A stretch of DNA of 47,442 bases, taken from contig NZ_JACJTD010000054.1 in the NCBI RefSeq assembly GCF_014698505.1, positions 1 to 47,442 on the forward strand, read 5' to 3'. This DNA is from Nostoc foliaceum FACHB-393 (GTDB lineage Bacteria > Cyanobacteriota > Cyanobacteriia > Cyanobacteriales > Nostocaceae). The position numbers and the translations under genes were made by a program. Numbering within the stretch: position 1 is the stretch's first letter; each line of letters starts with the position of its first letter. The notes below the pieces were generated by a model. It saw only the letters and a list, made by a program, of their open reading frames with translations. It ran no database searches and had not been told where the DNA came from. Below are positions 1 to 6,815 of this stretch, piece by piece.

Positions 1-117
1 AGCGGTCAAATGCTTGGATGGAAAGATGCAAAATCCTCGTCAAGAACTTTGAGAGAACTTTAGCGAATGCGACTGCCAAGGTTAATCTTTGTTTTATTCG
101 GTTGATGGTTAAGAGGC

Positions 118-405
118 TTGCTGCACCTTCTTAGATGTCAAATGGGTTCTATAGGACTTTCTAGACCTGTTAGTGTCCAAGTCGAAACTTTTGGCACAGG
201 CAAAATTGCTGACGAAGAAATCACGACAGTTTTAGAAAAGTATTTTGATTTTCGTCTTGCAGGGATAATTAAACAGTTTAACTTGAGACATTTGCCTTCA
301 TTAACCAAAGGTGGCTTCTACAGGAAACTTGCTGCTTATGGTCATGTAGGCAGAATTGATATAGAGCTTCCTTGGGAAAAAGTAGATAAAGTTGATGTTT
401 TTTGA
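118..405 (+). pseudogene. metK: C-terminal remnant of S-adenosylmethionine synthetase
   Basis: The 95-codon reading frame matches only the last quarter of MetK. Visible family blocks are IGLSRPVSVQVETFGTGK, the segment AGIIKQFNLR, and the near-terminal AAYGHVGRIDIELPWEKVDK. Intact MetK is about 400 residues, and the ATP-binding and metal-binding N-terminal and central domains are absent. The frame opens only with TTG, and bases 1-117 show no readable MetK sequence in any frame. The residues just before IGLSRPVS look shortened relative to the family (the usual SYAIG stretch is condensed). I read it as a pseudogene left by deletion or by a partial duplication. A second, intact metK elsewhere in the genome is expected but not visible here. 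Confidence 0.75.
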
Positions 406-462
406 ACGGGGATTAATAGATTGTTACTAACAACCAAAATCTAATCAATTCTTCTCCTTTCA

Positions 463-792
463 CTACTGTATAATTTCAATAATTTTATTAATCACCTTTG
501 TTAACTTTTCACGTTTTATTTGACCTGTTTGGTATAAAACAATTTGTTTATCGACAGTAAAAATTCGATTTGGTCTGAGATTACTTGGCTGATTTAAACG
601 ACCAAACTTAAAATTACTCTTATCCAGTTTAATAGCATAGATATCGCCAACAGATTGGCTAGTAATTTGGCAAAAAATCAGGTCATCCCCCTGAAGAGTA
701 GCAATAACTAAAGCAGGTCTGCGTTTTGTTTGGGTTAAGTCCGAAAATGGAAATGGAACAATAACAATATCTCCGTTTACAAATCCTGCCAT
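463..792 (-). CDS. MazF/PemK-family toxin (mRNA endoribonuclease)
   Basis: The protein of 109 residues has the MazF/PemK N-terminal pattern: GDIVIVPFPFSDLTQTKRRP followed by ALVIA. This is the beta-barrel edge that carries the catalytic Arg in this family, whose members cut mRNA in a sequence-dependent way. I chose the ATG at 792 (MAGFVNGD) because the longer upstream reading lies inside the antitoxin gene and family members start a few residues before GDIV. It overlaps the end of the antitoxin by 16 bp, so the two are very likely translationally coupled. The length matches small MazF toxins. No frameshift or loss of motif is seen. Confidence 0.85.
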   Translation of the reverse strand: MAGFVNGDIVIVPFPFSDLTQTKRRPALVIATLQGDDLIFCQITSQSVGDIYAIKLDKSNFKFGRLNQPSNLRPNRIFTVDKQIVLYQTGQIKREKLTKVINKIIEIIQ

Positions 793-971
793 GCTGCATC
801 TTCCTCTGGACTTAACCAATCTTTTTGCAGTGATGTTTCACTCATAATTGTGATTTCTAAGACTTTATCTTTCTGGTACTTGACTTGTAAAAACTGAACA
901 AAATCTAAAATTTCCTGTAACAGAGGTTCAGGTAATTTGTCTAGTTCTTGTGTTATTTGTTCTTTAAGCAT
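777..971 (-). CDS. DUF2281-type antitoxin of the MazF pair
   Basis: This 64-residue acidic protein starts with an amphipathic segment, ELDKLPEPLLQEILDFVQFL, typical of the DUF2281/VapB-like antitoxins of cyanobacteria. It ends with a toxin-neutralising type tail, SLQKDWLSPEEDAAWQDL, a recurrent C-terminus in cyanobacterial antitoxins. It lies directly upstream of the MazF-like toxin on the same strand and overlaps it by 16 bp, the usual antitoxin-first order. Such proteins bind the toxin through the tail and repress their own promoter through the N-terminal part. The promoter would lie in the AT-rich region above 971. Confidence 0.8.
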   Translation of the reverse strand: MLKEQITQELDKLPEPLLQEILDFVQFLQVKYQKDKVLEITIMSETSLQKDWLSPEEDAAWQDL

Positions 972-1319
972 AATTGTCTTATTTTATGTTTCAGCAATAT
1001 CTAAAATAATATTGATCATATCGGTTTTTTAATAAAAATATAAAATCAAACAAATTCTGCAACTGTAAAATTTTATATGACACCCAGTAGCGATCGCTCT
1101 CGTATTGCTAAATTAACCAAGATAAATCAAAATCAAGCCTAGCTTGCTGTGGTCAGCAATAGTATCTATTTTTACTTCGCAATACTCTTCCTATTCATAC
1201 GGTGCGATGAATCTTGGCAAAATTTGTATTTTATGATAATCCAGACCGGAATTATTACTAGTTGGATTGTATAAGATACTTGTGATAATTTAAGCATTAA
1301 CCACAATTAGAGGTTGAAA
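972..1319. other. Intergenic region between the TA pair and the EACC1-caspase unit
   Basis: No gene is seen. The region divides the leftward toxin-antitoxin operon from the rightward EACC1 gene, so it should carry divergent promoters. It holds a HIP1 palindrome and a roughly 90-bp stretch at 1089-1178 that resembles the leader and first codons of the SLH-glycoside hydrolase gene at 6729-6815. Confidence 0.6.
1089..1178 (+). repeat. Degenerate copy of the SLH-hydrolase gene leader
   Basis: Starting from AGCGATCGCTCT this stretch aligns almost base for base over its first 30 positions with 6729-6758. It then aligns with small gaps as far as the sequence AATAGTATCT, which corresponds to CAATGGTATCT at the start codon of the gene at 6798. 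In this copy the start ATG reads ATA and no long reading frame follows. It looks like a partial duplication of a promoter-leader region. Confidence 0.55.
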
Positions 1320-1697
1320 ATGGCGAGTAGATCCAACGTCCAGATTACCATCGCCTTGCAAGAGCCTGATTTAGATGACGATGAACTGCAAGACCAAACG
1401 CAGAGACTATTGCAACAGATGCTGGAACTGGATGAAGTGGAAGATGCTAGTCTTTACCGTGAAGCAGAAGCACCGGAAGGAAGCAAGTCACTTACAGGGC
1501 TAGCTGTGGGTTGGCTAACAACGCAGGTGAATGCCAAGAATATTAAAGCACTGATGGGATTTTTAGGCGATCGCCTTGGTAACAAAATTATTGAATTAGA
1601 AATCGAGGCCAATGGTAAAAAACTGAAAGTCAAAGCCAGCAGTCGGCAAGAGTTAGAAGCAGCAATAGAGGCAGCACAGAAATTTGTAACAGGGTAG
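1320..1697 (+). CDS. EACC1-like (effector-associated constant component) protein
   Basis: The protein has 125 residues and no signal peptide. Its pattern matches the Effector-Associated Constant Component 1 family: an N-terminal strand (VQITIAL), an acidic helix ending in LDEVEDASLYRE, a small hydrophobic GSKSLTGLAVGWL segment, a GFLGDRL helix, and a C-terminal KIIELEIEANGKKLKVKASS hairpin followed by a helix. EACC1 genes are described next to variable effector genes (caspases, trypsins, NACHT proteins) in bacterial conflict systems. Here it sits 10 bp before a caspase gene, an operon spacing. I chose ATG 1320 because AGAGG lies at a normal ribosome-binding distance; a TTG at 1314 is the alternative. 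Its biochemical activity is unknown; a sensor or adaptor role is inferred from the context. Confidence 0.75.
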   Translation: MASRSNVQITIALQEPDLDDDELQDQTQRLLQQMLELDEVEDASLYREAEAPEGSKSLTGLAVGWLTTQVNAKNIKALMGFLGDRLGNKIIELEIEANGKKLKVKASSRQELEAAIEAAQKFVTG

Positions 1698-1707
1698 AGT
1701 ATTTCAA

Positions 1708-4563
1708 ATGGCCAAAGTAGCATTGCTGATTGGGGTGAGTGAATATGAGCCTGGGTTAAACCCGCTACCTGCTGCGGTAAAAGATGTTGAAGCGATGCAG
1801 CAAGTGCTGTTACACCCAGAAATGGGCGGCTTTGCTGAAACAGATATTATGGTGCTAAAAAATCCCCAGCGCCAAGATATGGAGGAAGCAATTGAAAGTC
1901 TGTTTGCTCATCGTCAAAAAGATGATTTGTTATTTCTCTTTTTCTCCGGTCATGGCATTAAGGATGACACTGGCAGACTGTTTTTAGCAACCCGCACCAC
2001 ACGCAAAACTCCCAGAGGTGATTTAATTCGCTCATCGGCAGTAGCAGCCAGTGTTGTCCATGAAAGCATGAGCCGCAGCCGTTCTAAGCGGCAAGTTGTC
2101 ATTTTGGATAGTTGCTTTAGTGGTGCTTTTGCTGAAGGTTTATCAGCCAAAGATGACGGCAGTGTAAATATCCGTGAGCAATTAGGAGGAGAGGGGCGGG
2201 CTGTTCTCACTTCATCCAGTTCGACTCAATATTCCTTTGAGCAGCAGGGGTCAGACCTCTCAATTTATACTCGTTATTTGATTGAAGGAATTACAACTGG
2301 GGCGGCAGACCGAGATGATGATGGGTTTGTGTCAATTGGTGAGTTGCATGAGTATGCTAGCGGTAAAGTGAGAGAAATACAGCCAACGATGAAGCCGGAG
2401 ATTCATCCTGGCAAAGAAGGTTATACAATTCGGTTAGCAAAAGTTCCGCTTGGTGATCCCAAGCAAAAGTATGGCAAAGAAGTAGCGCGGTATATCAAGC
2501 GCGGCGAAATTTCTTTTGTTGGTCGCCAGACTTTAGATGTGCTGAGAACTCGCTTAGGGTTGTCTCAGGTGGAAGCCACTGCAATTGAAGACGAGATTTT
2601 GGCGGTTGGTCGCCAGGAATTTAGAGAAAAGTTACTGCAATATGAACAGGCTATCACTAATGCATTTCAGCAACAAGTAGCTTCTCGCGAAGAGGATATC
2701 AATGAACTACGACAAAATCTTCAGCAAATTTTGGGGCTGAGGAATGAGGATACCATGCCAATAGAGGCACGGGTTAAGACAACAATTGAAGCATATAACC
2801 AAAAACTGCAATCCTATGAGCAGGCATTAGCTAAAGAAATGCAACGAGAATATCCTCTTAGTCAAGCTACTCAGGAGCGTTTGCAGAAGATGCAACAAGT
2901 ATGGAAACTCACTGATAAAGATATAGCTTCACTTGAAAATCGCGTTACTGCTGAAAGAGAGACATTTAGACAAAAATTACAGCAGTATGAACAAGTATTT
3001 ACTAGAGCAACACAGCAGGAATACCCCCTAAGTGAAGTTAAGCGGAATGAACTGCAACAGCACCAGCAAATCTTAGGTTTAAAAGATGAAGATATTGCCC
3101 CAATAGTAGAACGAATTACGGCTGAGATTCAAGCCTACCAACAAAAATTGCGGCAATATGAACAAGTACTGCGTCAATTAATTCAATACGAGTATCCGAT
3201 TAGTGATGAAAATCGCAAAGATTTACAACGGTTTCAGCAAACATTAAATATTACTAATTTAGAAGTTAGTTTGATTGAGGAACGAGTATTTAAAAGCCGC
3301 GAAGTTCAACCAAATCAGCAGCCAGTTCAGGAACAAAAAGCTCAGACTATTCCAAATGTAAAATCTATAGCTGTACCTGAACAAGTTCCCAAATCACTAG
3401 ATGCTTCTATAACTAAGCCGAAAACTTCACAGCAAATACCTTGGAAAGTTGCATCGAGTTTAGCTGGGGCAGCAATTACTGCTGGAATTGTAATCCAGTC
3501 CATCTCAAGCGAACCATCAAATTCCTCTTCTGAATCACAAGAGTCCAGCAATAATCCCTCCTTCATACCAACCAAACTAGATATCGGTGGAAATGTCAGC
3601 TTAAGCGGGGCTGGTACGTCTTTCCCAGCACCACTGTATGATACATGGTTCACGGATCTAAACAAAAAATATCCAAATCTGCAAGTTAACTATGCCTCAG
3701 TTGGTAGCGGTGCTGGAGTTGAGCAATTTATCAAAGGGACTGTAGACTTTGGTGCCAGCGATGTTGCTATGAAGGATGAAGAAATCCAGAAGGTGCCAGC
3801 AGATAAGGGCGTTATTTTACTGCCTGTAACAGCTGGTAGCATAGTGTTAGCTTACAACTTGCCCGATGTTCCAGAACTAAAGCTACGACGAGCCGTTTAC
3901 GCTGATATTCTACTAGGCAAAATCAAGTTTTGGAATGATCCCCAAATTGCCAAGGCTAACCCAGGTGTAAACCTTCCTAACCAGCCAATCACAGTTGTTT
4001 ATCGTTCTGATGGTAGCGGAACAACAGGTGTGTTTACCAAACACCTCAGCGCTATTAGTGCAGAGTGGAAGGCTAAAGTTGGTGAAGGCAAAACTGTCAA
4101 CTGGTCTGTGGGAGTTGGTGCGAAAGGGAATGAAGGTGTTACAGCCCAAATCCAACAAACACAAGGTTCTATTGGTTATGTCGAGTACGGCTATGGCAAA
4201 CAAAATAGTCTCAAGCTTGCTGCTTTAGAAAACAAAGGCGGTAAGTTTATTGTACCTAGTGAGGAGTCAGCCTCTAGAACTCTGGCATCAACATATCTAC
4301 CGCCTGATCTCCGCGTCTTCATTTCTGATCCAGAAGGGGCTGATTCCTATCCTATCGTTGCTTACACCTGGATTTTGGCTTACAAGAAATATCCCGATGT
4401 GGCAAAAGCTAAGGCAGTCGAAGCTGCGATCGAATACGTCTTAACCGATGGTCAAAAGCAGGCTGCTGCACTAGGGTATGTTCCTCTACCCCAAAACGTC
4501 ATTACAAAGGTGGCTGCTGCTGCCGATCAAATCAGTCCAGAGTATAAAATTAGTATAAAATAA
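1708..4563 (+). CDS. Membrane caspase (C14) fused to a PstS-type phosphate-binding domain
   Basis: This is a 951-residue fusion. Residues 1-245 form a caspase/metacaspase-like peptidase with the catalytic dyad His82 (FSGHG) and Cys136 (LDSCFSGAF), and a DRDDDGFVSIGE loop at 201-212 that fits an EF-hand calcium site. Residues about 255-530 hold four helical repeats of roughly 75 residues with recurring QKLQQYEQ, EYPLS and LGLKDEDI motifs, a type found in cyanobacterial effector proteins. A Pro/Gln linker leads to one membrane helix (about 581-598) and a Ser-rich spacer. Residues 630-951 are a full PstS-like domain: GAGTSFPAP, SVGSGAG, FGASD and RSDGSGTTG are the phosphate-binding loops. Predicted topology is caspase in the cytoplasm and phosphate binder in the periplasm. 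It follows the EACC1-like gene by 10 bp. I infer a phosphate-responsive protease, possibly triggering cell death; the substrate is unknown. Confidence 0.9.
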   Translation: MAKVALLIGVSEYEPGLNPLPAAVKDVEAMQQVLLHPEMGGFAETDIMVLKNPQRQDMEEAIESLFAHRQKDDLLFLFFSGHGIKDDTGRLFLATRTTRKTPRGDLIRSSAVAASVVHESMSRSRSKRQVVILDSCFSGAFAEGLSAKDDGSVNIREQLGGEGRAVLTSSSSTQYSFEQQGSDLSIYTRYLIEGITTGAADRDDDGFVSIGELHEYASGKVREIQPTMKPEIHPGKEGYTIRLAKVPLGDPKQKYGKEVARYIKRGEISFVGRQTLDVLRTRLGLSQVEATAIEDEILAVGRQEFREKLLQYEQAITNAFQQQVASREEDINELRQNLQQILGLRNEDTMPIEARVKTTIEAYNQKLQSYEQALAKEMQREYPLSQATQERLQKMQQVWKLTDKDIASLENRVTAERETFRQKLQQYEQVFTRATQQEYPLSEVKRNELQQHQQILGLKDEDIAPIVERITAEIQAYQQKLRQYEQVLRQLIQYEYPISDENRKDLQRFQQTLNITNLEVSLIEERVFKSREVQPNQQPVQEQKAQTIPNVKSIAVPEQVPKSLDASITKPKTSQQIPWKVASSLAGAAITAGIVIQSISSEPSNSSSESQESSNNPSFIPTKLDIGGNVSLSGAGTSFPAPLYDTWFTDLNKKYPNLQVNYASVGSGAGVEQFIKGTVDFGASDVAMKDEEIQKVPADKGVILLPVTAGSIVLAYNLPDVPELKLRRAVYADILLGKIKFWNDPQIAKANPGVNLPNQPITVVYRSDGSGTTGVFTKHLSAISAEWKAKVGEGKTVNWSVGVGAKGNEGVTAQIQQTQGSIGYVEYGYGKQNSLKLAALENKGGKFIVPSEESASRTLASTYLPPDLRVFISDPEGADSYPIVAYTWILAYKKYPDVAKAKAVEAAIEYVLTDGQKQAAALGYVPLPQNVITKVAAAADQISPEYKISIK

Positions 4564-4973
4564 TCATTTTCTTGGTAGTAAAAATATAATTTTTGAGAAA
4601 AATAGAAAATAAAATCAATTCTGCTTCTTAGAATATCAGGTTAGTTATTATTTCAAAACCAGGAAGTAGCTAACCCACAATCGGAGTACTATCTGTATAA
4701 AGTTAATTTAACTTAATTTATAATACTTGCGATTGGCACTCCTGGCTACCTTTAAATTAGGAGTAATTATCGCTTTATAAACTCTCTTTTATAATTTATC
4801 ATCAGCGTGCTAATCTATCAAGCCCTGCCCTAGAGTATTGTTACCCAAAGTTTATGTTAAATTTGTACCTTCTGAATGAGCCTCTTCAACCTATAGCAGG
4901 AGTATCACGCTCCATTAAGCGCCTACTATGAATAACTAGAAAATCAAATTGCAGTATATCTGCCTTTCAACTT
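4564..4973. other. Gene-free region after the caspase-PstS gene
   Basis: About 410 bp of AT-rich sequence. No convincing reading frame, tRNA or strong terminator hairpin was found. Confidence 0.5.
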
Positions 4974-5165
4974 ATGGACTTGAAGTACAAGTGGAAGAAT
5001 GGCTATCGACCAAGCCGAGATGAAGCGGCAAAAAACCCTCATTTGTTAGATGAGAGTCAATTCGATAACGAGCAAGACCGAAAGCTAGCTGAAGAATCTG
5101 CAAGGAAGCATTTGGGTATACCTGCACCAACCTTAGACGAAGATAAGCCAATACTACCTCATTAG
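4974..5165 (+). CDS. Small hydrophilic hypothetical protein
   Basis: A 63-residue, strongly charged ORF beginning MDLKYKWKNGYRPSRDEA and ending PTLDEDKPILPH. It has no membrane segment, no signal peptide and no recognised domain. The composition looks like a real small soluble protein (rich in Glu, Asp, Lys, few rare residues), but I see no clear ribosome-binding site before the ATG. It stands alone between the caspase-PstS gene and a DUF1400 gene, with about 180 bp to the latter. No function can be assigned. Confidence 0.4.
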   Translation: MDLKYKWKNGYRPSRDEAAKNPHLLDESQFDNEQDRKLAEESARKHLGIPAPTLDEDKPILPH

Positions 5166-5227
5166 CTTCGCCTAATGAAAAGCCTTAATAACAGCATTTC
5201 CAAAAATCTTTGCAACAAATTGGCTGT

Positions 5228-5251
5228 AGGGACGTACAGTTATACGTCCCT
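5228..5251. terminator. Hairpin after the small hypothetical gene
   Basis: A perfect 9-bp stem (AGGGACGTA with TACGTCCCT) around a 6-base loop. It lacks a T-run and resembles hairpin repeats scattered in Nostoc-type genomes, so a terminator role is only possible. Confidence 0.35.
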
Positions 5252-5345
5252 AATCATGTATCTGTAGCAGGAATTTTCTGAAAGAATATAACGCTTGGGC
5301 ATTTTGTGCCTATGCACGCTCCGCACCATTATCAAGTTAGACAGA

Positions 5346-5897
5346 ATGCAGATTTCTCAACTTTTCAACCGATTAAACAATAGGAAATTCACTAAGTTAC
5401 TGACTCAAACAGTAGCTTTAGGTGTAGGTGCTGTTGTTCTCCTATCGAGTACTAATGCTGATGCTGCCGAGCAAGTTGTTTTAAAGTATGGTACTTTTCA
5501 AGGGCAAATATCTGTTCAAGAATTAACTCAGTTTACAGAAACTGGCAAGACTACCCCGACGTTAAGAGCTTATTTACAGGCGGCGCAACAAGATCCCGCA
5601 TTAGCTCGTAAGGCACTGAAAGCATCGATAAAAGCCGATCCTGCCTTTTTAAATAGCTTACTGTCTAGCTGGGCTGGGCCAGTTTTGGTTGACCAAATTG
5701 GTGAGGTAGTTCACCCTCCCGCAGGACAACTAGATCAGCAGGCGCTACGAAGCGCTTTAAGTGCATCTATTAAACAAAATGGTGAAGTTACACTACTTGG
5801 AGCCATTCAAAATTATCCAAATACTTCTGTTGAACTTGAAGGAGATCGTCTCATCCCTGTTTATGAACGCCTAAGCAATCTTGCAAAACTCTTATAA
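5346..5897 (+). CDS. Secreted DUF1400 protein
   Basis: The 183-residue protein starts at ATG 5346 (MQISQLF); the longer frame adds an unlikely Cys-rich leader. A classical signal peptide follows: basic start, hydrophobic core VALGVGAVVLLSS, and a predicted cut near NADA-AEQ. The mature part matches DUF1400, a domain known mainly from cyanobacterial proteins that are sometimes fused to alpha/beta hydrolases. Recognisable pieces are VVLKYGTFQGQISVQEL, a TPTLRAYLQAAQQDP helix, LVDQIGEVVHPPAGQ and LLGAIQNYPN. No hydrolase domain is attached here. The likely location is the periplasm or outer membrane face. The role is not known. Confidence 0.75.
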   Translation: MQISQLFNRLNNRKFTKLLTQTVALGVGAVVLLSSTNADAAEQVVLKYGTFQGQISVQELTQFTETGKTTPTLRAYLQAAQQDPALARKALKASIKADPAFLNSLLSSWAGPVLVDQIGEVVHPPAGQLDQQALRSALSASIKQNGEVTLLGAIQNYPNTSVELEGDRLIPVYERLSNLAKLL

Positions 5898-6064
5898 AGG
5901 TTATGTGATCAGATGATTGGTTTAGTGTCTCAATTGTGGTGAATTTTAGTCGCGATCGCAATGAAGTTAATACTTATGAGTCTATCTTAGGGTTCATACT
6001 CTGTTACTTAGAAATTCCCTAATCTAAAAGTAGAGTTTAGTCTAAAAATAGGGAAAATATCTGT

Positions 6065-6637
6065 ATGACAACCGATGTTTCTAGAGATATTAAGAAGGAT
6101 GTTAATGGGTCACTGATCAGTGGTGTTCTTCTGAGTATTTTAGGGGTTATTGCGATCGCAGCGCCTAATCTCTCAACCATATTCGCCGAAACTTGGATTG
6201 CGGTGATTTTGATTTTCGCAGGATTCACAAAACTAGTTTATGCCACTCAAACCCGCCACCAAGGAGCTTTTATTTGGAAACTTCTATTGAGCGGACTCTA
6301 TATAGCAACCGGCATCATGCTGTTTGTTTATCCTTTTACAGGTGTGCTCACACTAACTCTGTTGCTTGGCAGCTTTTTGCTGGCTGAAGGTACATTCGAA
6401 TTAATTTTGGCATTCCGGTTACGTCCACAAGAAAACTGGACGTGGATACTAGGTGATGGGATTATTACGCTGGTCTTAGGCGCAATGATTTGGTTCCAGT
6501 GGCCCTTCAATGCGCCCTGGCTTCTTGGGACACTAGTTGGTGTCAGTATTGTTTTCACTGGCATTTCACGGGTGATGATGTCGTTTAATGCGCGTTCTAC
6601 CTCGAATCCTCCTGACCAAACTGCAAATGCTATTTAG
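6065..6637 (+). CDS. HdeD-family (DUF308) membrane protein
   Basis: The 190-residue protein has about six hydrophobic helices in three related pairs. Examples are LISGVLLSILGVIAIAAP, LLSGLYIATGIMLFVYP and GIITLVLGAMIWFQWP. Each pair ends in a Pro or aromatic turn, which is the HdeD/DUF308 pattern. In enterobacteria HdeD is an inner-membrane acid-resistance protein; in cyanobacteria these proteins are mostly uncharacterised. The short N-terminus (TTDVSRDIKKDVNGS) and Ser/Pro-rich C-terminus are soluble. It stands as a single transcription unit between the DUF1400 and SLH-hydrolase genes. Substrate or stress role is not deducible here. Confidence 0.8.
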   Translation: MTTDVSRDIKKDVNGSLISGVLLSILGVIAIAAPNLSTIFAETWIAVILIFAGFTKLVYATQTRHQGAFIWKLLLSGLYIATGIMLFVYPFTGVLTLTLLLGSFLLAEGTFELILAFRLRPQENWTWILGDGIITLVLGAMIWFQWPFNAPWLLGTLVGVSIVFTGISRVMMSFNARSTSNPPDQTANAI

Positions 6638-6728
6638 TAGATTGGGCATGGGGAGTAGGGAATAGGAAAAACAATTACCAATGCCCCATCCCAAAGTTCA
6701 ATAGTCAAAGTTTACAAGAGATTGCAGC

Positions 6729-6815
6729 AGCGATCGCTCTGATATTGCTAAATTAACTAAGGAAATGAAAATCCATGCCAGTTAGCTGCAATCAACAATG
6801 GTATCTACTGCTACT
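6729..6815 (+). repeat. Leader of the SLH-hydrolase gene, duplicated upstream at 1089
   Basis: This is the intact partner of the degenerate copy at 1089-1178. It runs from the HIP1 site through the start codon of the next gene. The pair spans about 5.6 kb in direct orientation. Confidence 0.55.

Noticed and set aside
1286..1310. Possible Pho box before the EACC1 gene (TTTAAGCATTAACC)
   Set aside because: TTAA-type words are present but not in the 8-bp repeat register of cyanobacterial Pho boxes, so phosphate control cannot be claimed.
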